64,000 bases of DNA from Pontibacter sp. HSC-14F20 (GCF_019599265.1 NZ_JAHZTC010000011.1:89720-153719); one strand, 5' to 3'. Numbered from the stretch's first letter, positions 34,914 to 43,651 are shown. Translations and numbers: made by a program. Notes: generated by a model from the letters alone, not told the origin.

Positions 34914-35774
34914 ATGTCACGCGCTCAAATACTGATACTGGTTGCAGCAATCGCATTGGCAGCGGCTATGTTTTTACTGCCAAAGGTGGTTGTAACAAAG
35001 GATGATAGCACTGTAGCTGCCGAACAAACCTCTGCTTTGCCTGAGGGACACTCTGAGGACGATGGTCATGACCATGGTGCTGCACCAGCCGCCGCGGCTG
35101 ACGGAGTGCATTCGATGGCTACACCAGAGCAGCTGATGGAACTTGCCACAGTGCGTGCACGCTATAACAAGGCTTCTGATACTAAAACACGTGGTTTGCT
35201 GGCCGGTGAGCTGGCAGCAGCGTATGCTTCAGCAAGCAAGTTTGATAGTGCAGGTTACTATTACGAAGTAGCCGCTGAAGCGCGTCCGGGTGAGAAGAAT
35301 TACCGGAAAGCCGGTGATCAGTACTTTGAAGCCTTTACCTACGCAGCAACACAGCAGCGGGCCAGTGAAATGGGCGGTAAGGCACGTGAAATGTACGAGC
35401 AGGTGCTCAAGAACAACCCTTCGGACATGGATGCGAAAACGAACGTAGCCATGACTTACATTGCCAGCGAAAACCCGATGCAGGGAATTACGCTGCTGCG
35501 TGAGGTGATTTCGGCAGACCCGAAAAACCAGAAGGCGCTGTTTAACCTGGGTATTCTGTCAGTGCAGTCCGGACAATGGGACAAGGCCGTTGAGCGTTTC
35601 CAGGAACTGGTAACAGTTAACCCGGAGCACGTAGAAGGTACTTTTTACCTAGGTGTGTCGCTGGCTGAAACCGGCAAGAAAGAAGAAGCAATCAGGACTT
35701 TCAACAAAGTGAAAACGATGAGCAGCGACCCTGCTCTGACTGCTTCTGTTGACGAGTACCTGGCAAAAATGTAA
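34914..35774 (+). CDS. Membrane-anchored TPR protein
   Basis: 286 aa. A single N-terminal hydrophobic segment (ILILVAAIALAAAMFLLPKVVV, 5-26) is followed by a short acidic, His-rich linker (HSEDDGHDHG, 46-55) that could bind a metal, then about five TPR-like units (about 80-285; for example AKTNVAMTYIASENPMQGITLLREVISADPKN and ALFNLGILSVQSGQWDKAVERFQELVTVNPEH). It is probably tethered on the periplasmic side and acts as a scaffold. It is conserved between HU and RNase G in this group; function unknown. Confidence 0.82.
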   Translation: MSRAQILILVAAIALAAAMFLLPKVVVTKDDSTVAAEQTSALPEGHSEDDGHDHGAAPAAAADGVHSMATPEQLMELATVRARYNKASDTKTRGLLAGELAAAYASASKFDSAGYYYEVAAEARPGEKNYRKAGDQYFEAFTYAATQQRASEMGGKAREMYEQVLKNNPSDMDAKTNVAMTYIASENPMQGITLLREVISADPKNQKALFNLGILSVQSGQWDKAVERFQELVTVNPEHVEGTFYLGVSLAETGKKEEAIRTFNKVKTMSSDPALTASVDEYLAKM

Positions 35775-35810
35775 TAAAAGAAATAATCATTTAATAAAAA
35801 TTTCAAGACT

Positions 35811-35900
35811 ATGCCTTGCGGAAAGAAAAGAAAAAGACATAAGATTGCTACTCACAAGAGAAAGAAGCGTCTAAGAAAAAACAGACATAAGAAGAAGTAA
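35811..35900 (+). CDS. AURKAIP1/COX24-domain small ribosomal protein
   Basis: 29 aa, ATG at 35811 to TAA at 35898-35900. The sequence starts MPCGKKRKRHKIATHKRKK and is over half Lys, Arg and His. It is the short Bacteroidota protein with the AURKAIP1/COX24 (mS38-like) domain, annotated as ribosome-associated; the mitochondrial relative sits in the small subunit. It lies between the TPR gene and RNase G, and its stop overlaps the start of a small hairpin. Easily missed because of its length. Confidence 0.85.
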   Translation: MPCGKKRKRHKIATHKRKKRLRKNRHKKK

Positions 35901-35920
35901 TTTCTTCTGCGTTTATTGAG

Positions 35921-35952
35921 GCCCACATTGCTTCTGCAATTGTGGGCTTTGG
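35921..35952 (+). terminator. Hairpin between the 29-aa protein gene and RNase G
   Basis: GCCCACA plus TTGC pairs with GCAA and TGTGGGC (35921-35947) with a single bulged base; only a short TTT follows. It may be a terminator or an attenuator in front of the RNase G gene. Confidence 0.65.
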
Positions 35953-35982
35953 TCTATACATCCAACTAATCTTTGAGAGAAA

Positions 35983-37569
35983 TTGAGTAACGAGCTTATT
36001 ATCAATTCTACTCAGGATGGAGAGCGCATCGCCCTATTACAGGACAAGAGACTGGTGGAGTTTCACCACGAAAAGAAGGATACAAACTACATTGTAGGTG
36101 ATATCTTTCTGGGAACTGTAAAAAAGGTAATGCCAGGCCTAAACGCCGCTTTTATTGACATTGGCTACCACAAGGATGCATTTCTGCATTACCATGATCT
36201 GGGAGCCAATATCAAAACCCTGAACAAGTATGTAAAGGCGGCACAGACACAGAAGAACGCTTCTGCAAAGCTTAACCAGACTAAATTCGAGCCAGAAATT
36301 GACAAGCTCGGTAAGATCGCTGATGTTCTGAAAAAGGGACAACAGCTCTTGGTGCAGATTGTCAAAGAGCCGATATCCACCAAAGGACCGCGTCTTTCTT
36401 GCGAGCTTTCTCTCGCCGGTCGTTACCTGGTGCTCGTACCGTTTTCCAACACGGTAAGCGTATCCAAAAAGATCGTTAGCAAAGAAGAACGCACGCGACT
36501 CAAGCGCCTGATCACCTCGATCAAGCCTGAGAACTTTGGTGTGATTATCCGGACAGTGGCAGAAGGCCGTGAGGTAGCAGAACTCGACAGAGACCTGCGC
36601 AACATGGTGGAAAGCTGGGAAGAAGGCTTTAAATCGCTGAAGATAGCCAAACCCAATGACAAGATCATCGGGGAATTGGGACGTTCTTCGTCCATACTGA
36701 GAGACTTAATGAACGAAAGCTTTGACAACATAGTAGTGGACGACGAGTCACTCTATGACGAGATCAAAGCATACATCGGTAGCATTGCGCCAGACAAAGT
36801 AAAAATTCTGAAGCATTATACCGGTAAGACAAAAACCTTTGAACACTTTAACATTGAGCGGCAACTAAAGGCTGCTTTCGGTAAAACAGTGACCATACCA
36901 GGCGGCGGATACCTGGTAATAGAGCACACCGAAGCCCTGCACGTAGTCGATGTGAACAGTGGGAATAAATCTAATACCGAAACCGATCAGGAAGCTACCG
37001 CGCTGAACGTGAATATGATGGCCGCCAAAGAAGTGGCCCGTCAGCTGCGGCTCCGGGATATAGGTGGTATCATTGTAATTGACTTCATCGATATGAAGTC
37101 GCCCGAGAACCGCCAAAAAGTATACGAGGTAGTCAAAGAGGAACTGAAGAGAGACCGATCCAAGTCGACAGTTCTGCCTATCTCAAAGTTCGGCCTGATG
37201 CAGATCACGCGTCAGCGTGTAAGGCCGGAGCAGAATATCGTGACCGGCGAGGTATGCCCAACATGCAACGGTACCGGCAAAATATCTGCCAGCATTCTGA
37301 TTACTGATGAAATAGACGTAGCGGTAGACGACCTGCTCACGCGACACAACCATAGGAGTCTGACATTGTATGTACACCCTTTCCTGTACTCATATTACAC
37401 CAAAGGGCTGTTTTCAAAGCAGATGAAATGGTTCTTCCACTACTTCAAGTGGGTGAAATTTGTAAAAGATACTTCGCTCGGCATTACCGACTTTAAAGTA
37501 ATGGACGACAAAGGCGAAGAGATAGAACTGCGCACCGCCCTGACGGAGGTGAACGAGGTGCAGGAATAA
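35983..37569 (+). CDS. rng: Ribonuclease E/G family protein
   Basis: 528 aa. The conserved N-terminus MSNELIINSTQDGERIALLQDKRLVEFHHEK starts at a TTG, with no other suitable codon near, so the TTG start is real. An S1 domain (YIVGDIFLGTVKKVMPGLNAAFIDIGYHKDAFLHYHDL) precedes the catalytic core with the metal Asp residues in VVDVNSGNKSN and IVIDFIDMKSPENR, and the zinc-link CPTCNGTGKI. It lacks the long RNase E scaffold tail. It processes rRNA and mRNA. No AGGTATA motif occurs in the gene. Confidence 0.94.
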   Translation: MSNELIINSTQDGERIALLQDKRLVEFHHEKKDTNYIVGDIFLGTVKKVMPGLNAAFIDIGYHKDAFLHYHDLGANIKTLNKYVKAAQTQKNASAKLNQTKFEPEIDKLGKIADVLKKGQQLLVQIVKEPISTKGPRLSCELSLAGRYLVLVPFSNTVSVSKKIVSKEERTRLKRLITSIKPENFGVIIRTVAEGREVAELDRDLRNMVESWEEGFKSLKIAKPNDKIIGELGRSSSILRDLMNESFDNIVVDDESLYDEIKAYIGSIAPDKVKILKHYTGKTKTFEHFNIERQLKAAFGKTVTIPGGGYLVIEHTEALHVVDVNSGNKSNTETDQEATALNVNMMAAKEVARQLRLRDIGGIIVIDFIDMKSPENRQKVYEVVKEELKRDRSKSTVLPISKFGLMQITRQRVRPEQNIVTGEVCPTCNGTGKISASILITDEIDVAVDDLLTRHNHRSLTLYVHPFLYSYYTKGLFSKQMKWFFHYFKWVKFVKDTSLGITDFKVMDDKGEEIELRTALTEVNEVQE

Positions 37570-37597
37570 AAAATTTTAATCGGATTCAACTGGCAAC

Positions 37598-37636
37598 AAA
37601 AAAGCCGCTCTGTACATTCAGAGCGGCTTTTTTGAC
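37598..37636. terminator. Bidirectional terminator between rng and porin
   Basis: A perfect 15-bp stem (37598-37612 with 37619-37633) with a 6-nt loop has T-runs on both strands, between convergent genes. Confidence 0.94.
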
Positions 37637-37655
37637 TATTGGGCTGTGCTATACC

Positions 37656-38333
37656 TTAGAACTTGATACCAACATCAATAGACACACCGTTATTTTTTAT
37701 GGCTAGGTTTTTATCGTTCAACTGTTTTTTATAATAGTTATCGATGTTGTTTAGACCGCGCAGGTAGGTGAAGCCTCCAAACAGTTTAGTGCTCTGGCCA
37801 AGTTGCATTTCTGCACCGGTGCCCAGTACTGCACTGGTCTCAAATACATTGAAGCGTTTGGCTGTCTTTTCGCCATTGATCACTTTTTTCTGATCTACCT
37901 GTCCAGAAACTTTAGTGCCGAGCGCGCCACCCACTTGGAAGTATAGTACTATGTCAGGAGCTATCTCATTTGTGAAAAGCTTAAGCGTAAGCGGTATTTC
38001 AAGATACTGCACAGTCAGTTCATCAGTTTCTTTGACAGGTGTTACTACTCCGTCTCCAGTTTCGGCCATATAGGTGTAGCTTATTTTAGAGCCTTTGCCG
38101 CGATAAATTAACCCAGAGCTGAAAGCATAGTTGTTCGAAAAGAAATAGTCGCCGACTACGCCTACACCTAATCGCAGGGCGCTGTTAGACTTCTCAAAGT
38201 TATGTCGGTCTTCAGCTATGAAACGGTTGCCCGAAATAGTAGGAGAAAACTGTATACCGATTTCCATCTGGGCCATTGCAGTGGAAGAAAAGCCCAAAAA
38301 TAGCAGCAGGAAGGCTAGTTTTTTGAATTGCAT
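37656..38333 (-). CDS. Outer-membrane beta-barrel (porin family) protein
   Basis: 225 aa. Signal peptide (MQFKKLAFLLLFLGFSSTAMAQ, 1-22), then alternating amphipathic strands of the OMP_b-brl type (IGIQFSPTISGNRF; LRLGVGVVGDYFFSNNYAFSSGLIYRGKG; LEIPLTLKLFTNEIAPDIVLYFQVGGALG) and a C-terminal strand ending in Phe (GVSIDVGIKF), the usual barrel-assembly signal. An eight-stranded barrel of unknown role. It is related in layout to the three paralogues at 59.3-61.7 kb. Confidence 0.88.
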   Translation of the reverse strand: MQFKKLAFLLLFLGFSSTAMAQMEIGIQFSPTISGNRFIAEDRHNFEKSNSALRLGVGVVGDYFFSNNYAFSSGLIYRGKGSKISYTYMAETGDGVVTPVKETDELTVQYLEIPLTLKLFTNEIAPDIVLYFQVGGALGTKVSGQVDQKKVINGEKTAKRFNVFETSAVLGTGAEMQLGQSTKLFGGFTYLRGLNNIDNYYKKQLNDKNLAIKNNGVSIDVGIKF

Positions 38334-38376
38334 GTTAATTTGTCGCGTTAATTTATTCTAATACGGGATAACCCTG

Positions 38377-38384
38377 TATTTTTG
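38377..38384 (+). promoter_or_regulatory. -7 box TATTTTTG of gldB
   Basis: A perfect TAnnTTTG lies 16 bp before the gldB ATG, so the leader is short. Confidence 0.55.
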
Positions 38385-38400
38385 TATTAAATATTCGGCA

Positions 38401-39396
38401 ATGTATCACAGATTATTATTACTAGCAACCATCCTATTGCTTTTTAGCTGCAAGAAGAAGGCCGGCTGCGACATACCTGAAGAAATTGAACGTATACCTG
38501 TAACGGTAGAGATAGAGCGACTCGAGAAGCCTTTTTTTGCGGCAAACTCCAGGCAGGATATTTCCACTTTCCTGGACAGTAACCCAATATTTACTGAACG
38601 ATTCCTGCAGCGCAAAAATTATCCATCTGACTCAGCAGTAATCAATGCGCTTTATAACCTGGCGTCCAACCCTGAGCTCCAGAAGCTGGCCCAAGAGGCG
38701 GATACCACTTTCGGTGATATGGCCACAGAAAAGCAGCAGCTCGAAACCGCTTTCAAACATATAAAATATTACTATCCTGAGTTCAGCGAGCCGCAGGTGA
38801 AAACTTTCGTTTCCGGTCTGAACCAGGACCTGCTCGTGTCGGACAGCCTGCTGGTGTTTGGTATTGACTTTTTTATCGGCAAAGATGCCAGTTATCGCCC
38901 GGATACCTACGACTATATTCTGAAGCGTTATGAGCGCCCGAACATGGTGCCGGCTGCCATGCTGCTGTTGTCTAACCGATTCAACAAAACGAACTTCCTG
39001 GAACGGAGCTTGCTCGCCGAAATGGTGAACACAGGCAAGGCCTACTATTTCGTGAAATCCATTATGCCCTGTGCACCGGACTCTACCATTATCGGGTATA
39101 GCGGGCAGCAGCTGGCCGATGTGCATCACAACGAAGGTCGTATCTGGGCACACTTTGTTGAGCAGAAACTGCTTTATGAGAAGAGTCCGTTCGTAGTGAA
39201 CAAGTACATTGGTGAGCGTCCTAACACGCCCGAGATCGATGCCACGTCCCCTGGTCGTCTTGGCACCTGGGTAGGATGGCAGATCGTGCGCAGGTATATG
39301 GAGCGCAATCCGAAGGTAACACTGCAGGAACTGATGGCTGAAGACGATCACCAGAAAATATTTAACGAATCGAAATACAAGCCTGAGAAGCGGTAG
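38401..39396 (+). CDS. gldB: Gliding motility lipoprotein GldB
   Basis: 331 aa. Lipoprotein signal LLLLATILLLFSC (Cys17) followed by a Lys/Cys-rich KKKAGCD. GldB features: IERLEKPFFAANSRQDISTFLDSNPIFTERFL, FGIDFFIGKDASYRPDTYDYILKRYERPNMVPAAMLLLS, then YYFVKSIMPCAPDSTIIGYSGQQLADVHHNEGRIWAHFVEQKLLYE. GldB is essential for gliding in Flavobacterium, though its biochemical role is not settled. In Flavobacterium gldC follows; here a glycosyltransferase gene does. Confidence 0.92.
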   Translation: MYHRLLLLATILLLFSCKKKAGCDIPEEIERIPVTVEIERLEKPFFAANSRQDISTFLDSNPIFTERFLQRKNYPSDSAVINALYNLASNPELQKLAQEADTTFGDMATEKQQLETAFKHIKYYYPEFSEPQVKTFVSGLNQDLLVSDSLLVFGIDFFIGKDASYRPDTYDYILKRYERPNMVPAAMLLLSNRFNKTNFLERSLLAEMVNTGKAYYFVKSIMPCAPDSTIIGYSGQQLADVHHNEGRIWAHFVEQKLLYEKSPFVVNKYIGERPNTPEIDATSPGRLGTWVGWQIVRRYMERNPKVTLQELMAEDDHQKIFNESKYKPEKR

Positions 39397-39425
39397 TACC
39401 ATACTTCGCCTCTATACCTGCGCGC

Positions 39426-40628
39426 ATGCACATAGCTATTTTCAACCAGCACCATCACAACCCGGACTGCCCTTCAACTTGCCGGCACTATACCTTTATG
39501 GAGTACCTTGCCAAGCGGCATAAGGTAAGCCTGATCTCGAGTAGCGCCTGGAAGCAGCTTCGCATTACGGACAGGTATAAGTGGGTGCCGGAGGGAGTAG
39601 ACCTCTACGAGCAGGAGGTGCCCTATAGCAACAAAATGGGCGTGCGCAGGCGACTGGTTTCTTATGGTGGATTCGCTGCTTACAGCCTTGCTAAAGGCCT
39701 TTCTATACCTAAGCCTGATGTGGTTTGGGGGGTATCTACGCCGCTTACTACACCTTGGATGGCAGCCCGTGTGGCGAAGATGCGTGGTATTCCGTGGGTG
39801 TTTGAGGTACAGGACCTATGGCCCAGCTTCCCCATTGAGATGGGCGCCGTAAAGCGGGAGTGGTTGAAGCGCCGCTTGTTTAGGCTGGAGAAGAGTCTTT
39901 ACCAGAGTGCCAACCACATCATCACGCTTTCTCCGGACATGGAAGATTATGTAGTCAGCCAAGGTATAGCGCGTGATAAAGTAACCACCATCCTGAATGG
40001 CACCGACCTTGAAATGGCCGATGCAGCGACTCCTGAGAAAGTGGCAGCACTCCGCAAGCAGTACCTACTCCAGGGTAAGCGCGTGGTGTTGTATGCGGGC
40101 ACCTTTGGCCGGGCCAACGATATACCTACCATTATGCAGGCAGCGGAGGCAATGACCAATCAGCAGGACATTGTGTTTGTGCTCGCTGGAGGCGGCTATT
40201 ATGATGATGAGCTCCGGAAGCTATCGCTGCGCCTGCCTAACCTGGTGCTGCTGCCGCCACAACCACGGCCTGATGTGTTCACGTTATTTAAGCTGGCGGA
40301 CCTGTCGCTTATAACTTTCAACGATTTGCCTGTACTGGCCTCTAATTCCCCGGCTAAGCTATACGATAGCTTGGCTTGCGGTGTGCCTGTGCTGGTGACT
40401 AACCCTGGTTGGACAAAGACATTCGTGGAGCAACATAACTGCGGCTGGTATTGTCCGGCTGGTCAACCCCAGCTACTGGTTCAGAAAATAAGAGCGATCC
40501 TCTCAGATCAGGAAATGCGACAACAGGCCGGGCAAAACGGGCAGTCTATCGCCCGGCAGCTGTTCGACCGCCAGCAACTGGCTGCTCAGGTAGAGCAGAT
40601 TCTGTTGCAGGTAGCAGGCAAGGTATAG
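39426..40628 (+). CDS. Family 4 glycosyltransferase (WbuB-like)
   Basis: 400 aa GT-B enzyme. The N-terminal half (IFNQHHHNPDCPSTCRHYTFMEYLAKRHKVSLIS; FEVQDLWPSFPIEMGAV) matches WbuB-type GT4 proteins; the C-terminal donor site has VVLYAGTFGRANDIPTIMQAAEAM, ADLSLITFNDLPVLASNSPAKLYDSLACGVPVLVTNPGW. It probably adds a sugar such as N-acetylfucosamine-type residues to a surface glycan. It begins 30 bp after gldB, likely in the same message, and its stop TAG lies in an AGGTATAG copy. The link to gliding is unproved. Confidence 0.88.
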   Translation: MHIAIFNQHHHNPDCPSTCRHYTFMEYLAKRHKVSLISSSAWKQLRITDRYKWVPEGVDLYEQEVPYSNKMGVRRRLVSYGGFAAYSLAKGLSIPKPDVVWGVSTPLTTPWMAARVAKMRGIPWVFEVQDLWPSFPIEMGAVKREWLKRRLFRLEKSLYQSANHIITLSPDMEDYVVSQGIARDKVTTILNGTDLEMADAATPEKVAALRKQYLLQGKRVVLYAGTFGRANDIPTIMQAAEAMTNQQDIVFVLAGGGYYDDELRKLSLRLPNLVLLPPQPRPDVFTLFKLADLSLITFNDLPVLASNSPAKLYDSLACGVPVLVTNPGWTKTFVEQHNCGWYCPAGQPQLLVQKIRAILSDQEMRQQAGQNGQSIARQLFDRQQLAAQVEQILLQVAGKV

Positions 40629-40631
40629 CGT

Positions 40632-41165
40632 TTAATCTTTGATGCTCGCCGACAGGTGTCTGAAGTCATCTTGTAGCTGCGGAGCGTTTGCGGCAAGTGT
40701 CCAGCAGATCACTTTGTAGAAGTGCGTTTTTGTCTCTACAGCTGTGATGAGCATAAAGAAGTCGCCATCCTCATCGGTCCACTTCAGTTCATTTTGCGCA
40801 AGCCGGTTTCCGTTCGATTCGAAAGACTTCGTTTTGCTTAGTTTGCGTCTCTTTTCCTCTTTCTTGTAGTCAGCGGCGAAGCTTTCCAGAAAATCGGTCG
40901 CATTCTCAAACTTCATTCCCCTCAACTCAAGCTCATCTTTAGAGTCCTCGATCACGATGGTATATGCTTCTTTGTTTTTGTTGAAGTACTGCAGACTGGC
41001 GACATCATTCAGTTCATAGGTTTTCACCATGTAGCTTGGTATTTCCATGGTATAGGAATGTCCGCCTTTGCGCTCGGTGAACTGCGTTTGGGCCTGCGCC
41101 GCCGAAAAACTACCCAAGAGCAACAGGAAGAATACAACTAATTTGATGGGTGTAGAAGTTTGCAT
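40632..41165 (-). CDS. Exported protein of unknown function
   Basis: 177 aa from ATG at 41165 (the frame is open to 41213, but MQTSTPIKLVVFFLLLLGSFSAAQAQ gives a proper signal peptide). Mature part: KGGHSYTMEIPSYMVKTYELNDVASLQYFNKNKEAYTIVIEDSKDELELRG, then a Lys/Glu-rich helical middle and FMLITAVETKTHFYKVICWTL. The pattern resembles small periplasmic proteins that resist surfactants or sense the envelope, but I do not recognise a family. It converges on the glycosyltransferase gene with 3 bp between stops. Confidence 0.72.
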   Translation of the reverse strand: MQTSTPIKLVVFFLLLLGSFSAAQAQTQFTERKGGHSYTMEIPSYMVKTYELNDVASLQYFNKNKEAYTIVIEDSKDELELRGMKFENATDFLESFAADYKKEEKRRKLSKTKSFESNGNRLAQNELKWTDEDGDFFMLITAVETKTHFYKVICWTLAANAPQLQDDFRHLSASIKD

Positions 41166-41245
41166 AAGCTTGGAATGGTATATTGATAAATAGCTAAATA
41201 TAGGGATATGCATTTATTCTAGCGAAATTATTTTTAGTTCCTGAT

Positions 41246-41387
41246 AGGTATAGACGCGGCTCAGGTATAGCATATTTTCAAATTGCCTTCTACTTTGTTC
41301 AGATATATACTCTTACAAACCAGTTGCTTGTGATGCTGTGCAAGTGATGCGTGAGTTTTTGGCACAGCCTTTGTTTAAGCAGGTATA
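41246..41387. repeat. Three AGGTATA copies upstream of the Spy-like gene
   Basis: AGGTATAG at 41246, 41263 and 41381 in the same orientation, in the 294-bp gap 41166-41459. The gap also holds the divergent promoters; no hairpin terminator was seen. Confidence 0.8.
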
Positions 41388-41459
41388 GCAGAGCACATGT
41401 GCAAATCCAAACTTTGTAATTGATCGAACTAACCATCAAATCTTAAAGGAGAAAGTAAT

Positions 41460-41981
41460 ATGAAGAAGTTAATAGCAGCCTTTTCGCTGGGTATATTAGT
41501 TGCTGGCAGCAGCGCTTACGCCCAGACTACAACCAAGCAGCAAGACCAAAAGCCACGCAGCGAAATGCGGGGAGCCATGAAAGACAGAGCGCAGAAAAGC
41601 CCTGAGGGAATGGCGCAGATGAAAACCGATAGAATGGCGCAGAAGCTGGAGCTGAGTGCATCGCAGAAAAATCAACTGCAGGAGCTGAACATGCGTCAGG
41701 CACAGGAAATGAAAACAATGCGCGAAAGCCACAAAGCGACTAGAGAGAAAACAGCTGAACAGCGGACTCAGATGAAGGAAGACAGAAAAGCTAACCATGA
41801 AAAGTGGCAGACCGAACTGAAGAGCATCTTGTCAGCAGAGCAGTATGCAAAATACGAAGCCGACCATGAGCAAATGAAGCAGAAGCGTGTAGACGGCAGA
41901 AAAGGCATGAAGCCTGGTGAACACAAACAATCTGGCGAGCACAAGAAGAGAGGCGAGTTTAGAAAGCAGCAGCAGGGGTAG
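41460..41981 (+). CDS. Spy/CpxP-like periplasmic protein (DUF4890 type)
   Basis: 173 aa. Signal peptide (MKKLIAAFSLGILVAGSSAYAQ, 1-22), then an almost wholly helical chain rich in Lys, Gln, Glu and Met: MAQKLELSASQKNQLQELNMRQAQEMKTMRESHKATREKTAEQRTQMKEDRKANHEKWQTELKSILSAEQYAKYEADHEQMKQKR. The LxLxxxQ and LSAEQYAKY segments mimic the LTxxQ motif of Spy and the Bacteroidota DUF4890 family. It ends in a Lys/Gly/His-rich tail. A strong ribosome-binding site (AAAGGAGAAAGTAAT before ATG) is present. It is probably an envelope-stress chaperone (inference). Confidence 0.8.
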   Translation: MKKLIAAFSLGILVAGSSAYAQTTTKQQDQKPRSEMRGAMKDRAQKSPEGMAQMKTDRMAQKLELSASQKNQLQELNMRQAQEMKTMRESHKATREKTAEQRTQMKEDRKANHEKWQTELKSILSAEQYAKYEADHEQMKQKRVDGRKGMKPGEHKQSGEHKKRGEFRKQQQG

Positions 41982-42007
41982 TAATCCCTTCCTAAAATCC
42001 CATAGTT

Positions 42008-42048
42008 AAAGCGGGGGCGGACCACCAAGTGTCTGCCCTCGCTTTTTA
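42008..42048. terminator. Bidirectional terminator between Spy-like gene and nth
   Basis: A 15-bp stem with two G-T wobbles (42008-42022 with 42031-42045) is followed by a T-run, between convergent genes. Confidence 0.85.
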
Positions 42049-42051
42049 TAT

Positions 42052-42738
42052 TTAGGCTATACCTCCGACTTTGTTCTCAGGATCGTCAGGTATGTTGGGG
42101 TAGTGCTTCTGAAAGAAAGCGCAGAAATGCGTGAGTGGGCATTCCTCACACTTTGGCCGTCGGGCGATGCAGATGTAGCGCCCGTGCAAGATGAGCCAAT
42201 GATGCGCTTTGGCGATAAGTACCTGCGGGAGGTTGGCGACTAGCTCTTTCTCCACTTCCAGCGGTGTTTTGGCTGTCTTAGAAACAAGGCCCAGTCGCTT
42301 GCTCACCCGGAACACATGCGTATCTACTGCCATAGCCGGCTGATTCCAGATCACTGAGACGATTACGTTGGCTGTTTTACGACCCACCCCCGGCAGCTTC
42401 ACCAGCTCCTCCACCGTACTCGGTACTTCGGCATTAAACTGCTCCACAAGCATTCTGCCCAGTCCAGCCAAATGTTTCGCTTTGTTGTTTGGGTATGAAA
42501 TGCTCCTGATAATTGGAAAAATCTCTTCCGGCGTGGCTGCAGCCAGGTGCTCAGGTGTCGGAAATGCTTCGAACAGGGCAGGCGTTACCATGTTCACGCG
42601 TTTATCGGTACACTGGGCGCTGAGCACCACAGCCAGTATCAGTTCGTAGGGATTGGAATAGGCCAGCTCGGTTTCCGGATCCGGAAAGTTCTGGGTAAAG
42701 TGCTCGATCAGCAGCTTGTAGCGTTCTCGTTTGCGCAT
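42052..42738 (-). CDS. nth: Endonuclease III
   Basis: 228 aa. Helix-hairpin-helix LPGVGRKTANVIVSVIW, the catalytic Lys in that loop region and Asp in AVDTHVFRVSKRLGL, and a C-X6-C-X2-C-X5-C 4Fe-4S loop (CIARRPKCEECPLTHFC). The early segment ELILAVVLSAQCTDKRVNMVTPALF is typical. It removes oxidised pyrimidines and nicks the AP site. It lies 20 bp after the anti-sigma-like gene on the same strand and may be in one operon with the sigma factor. Confidence 0.96.
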   Translation of the reverse strand: MRKRERYKLLIEHFTQNFPDPETELAYSNPYELILAVVLSAQCTDKRVNMVTPALFEAFPTPEHLAAATPEEIFPIIRSISYPNNKAKHLAGLGRMLVEQFNAEVPSTVEELVKLPGVGRKTANVIVSVIWNQPAMAVDTHVFRVSKRLGLVSKTAKTPLEVEKELVANLPQVLIAKAHHWLILHGRYICIARRPKCEECPLTHFCAFFQKHYPNIPDDPENKVGGIA

Positions 42739-42757
42739 AAAAAAAGTTTGCAGTCGG

Positions 42758-42988
42758 TTAAGACTGCAAACTTAAGCTTTTTGAGTAATTTAAAATGTTG
42801 TCGATAGACCGCTTGCCTGGGCTTTTGGCTGCACTGTCCAGCAGACGCTGGAGAAGCATGAGATCAGAGCAGCTCTCAGCCAGCTCGTTGTCGTGCATCA
42901 ATGCTGTTTCCAGTTGCTCGCGGGCAGGGTCTGCCAACTCATCGTATACGTACTGGATCAGCTCATTCTGAGTAGAGGTTTTTATCAT
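42758..42988 (-). CDS. Short anti-sigma-like partner of the ECF sigma factor
   Basis: 76 aa from ATG at 42988. The sequence begins MIKTSTQNELIQYVYDELADPAREQLETALMHDNELAESCSDLMLLQRLL. This YDELxxxxxxxLexxLxxDxELxxxxxxLxxLxxxL pattern resembles the zinc-finger-less anti-sigma domain seen after many Bacteroidota ECF factors; it has no membrane segment. It overlaps the sigma gene by 26 bp, so translation is likely coupled. The anti-sigma role is inferred from position and pattern. Confidence 0.7.
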   Translation of the reverse strand: MIKTSTQNELIQYVYDELADPAREQLETALMHDNELAESCSDLMLLQRLLDSAAKSPGKRSIDNILNYSKSLSLQS

Positions 42989-43565
42989 AAGCAATCGTGC
43001 TGTTTAGCATCTTTTTTCTTAGGTTGATTAATGCGTAGCGCATACGACCCAAAGCTGTGTTGATGCTCACACCGGTTGCCTCAGCTATTTCCTGGAAGCT
43101 CATATCAGCATAATGACGCATCATGAGTACTTCCCGCTGCGCTTGTGGCAGCGTTTGGATCAGCTCGCGTAGTCGGGCGTGGGTGTCCTCCTTTATTTGT
43201 TGTGACTCAGCGGAGTCTTCAGCAAAAGACAAGGCATTGAACACATTACTGCCGTCTTCCAGCGTGATCATCGGGCTACGTTTCTCTTTACGGAAAAAGT
43301 CGATTGCCAGGTTATGGGCAATACGGCATATCCAGGAAGAGAATTTGCCTTCTTCGTTATACCTGCCGCCTTTCATGGTGTGGATTGCCTTTATAAAAGC
43401 ATCCTGCATGAGGTCCTCAGCGGTATACGTGTCTTTAACAATCAGTAAGATCGTAGTGAATACTTTGTTCTTGTGTCTGTTTACTAGCTGTTCAAACGCA
43501 TTTTCGTTACCTGCGATGTAGAGCGAGACTAAAGCAGAGTCGCTCAGCTGGGTAGTTGTATTCAT
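42963..43565 (-). CDS. RNA polymerase sigma-70 factor, ECF subfamily
   Basis: 200 aa. Region 2: FEQLVNRHKNKVFTTILLIVKDTYTAEDLMQDAFIKAIHTMKGG and FSSWICRIAHNLAIDFFRKEKR (about 24-97). Region 4: LIQTLPQAQREVLMMRHYADMSFQEIAEATGVSINTALGRMRYALINLRKKM (about 136-187). It directs RNA polymerase to an alternative promoter set; the regulon is unknown. A full TTTG-20 bp-TATATTTG promoter lies at 43652-43683, so it is read by the housekeeping factor. Confidence 0.94.
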   Translation of the reverse strand: MNTTTQLSDSALVSLYIAGNENAFEQLVNRHKNKVFTTILLIVKDTYTAEDLMQDAFIKAIHTMKGGRYNEEGKFSSWICRIAHNLAIDFFRKEKRSPMITLEDGSNVFNALSFAEDSAESQQIKEDTHARLRELIQTLPQAQREVLMMRHYADMSFQEIAEATGVSINTALGRMRYALINLRKKMLNSTIAYDKNLYSE

Positions 43566-43651
43566 CGTAAAGCTACATTAGTTTAACGTAGAGCTTTATA
43601 TCATATTGTTGCGTTAGGCTTGAAGAACAAATATTTTTATGAAGTGTAAAT

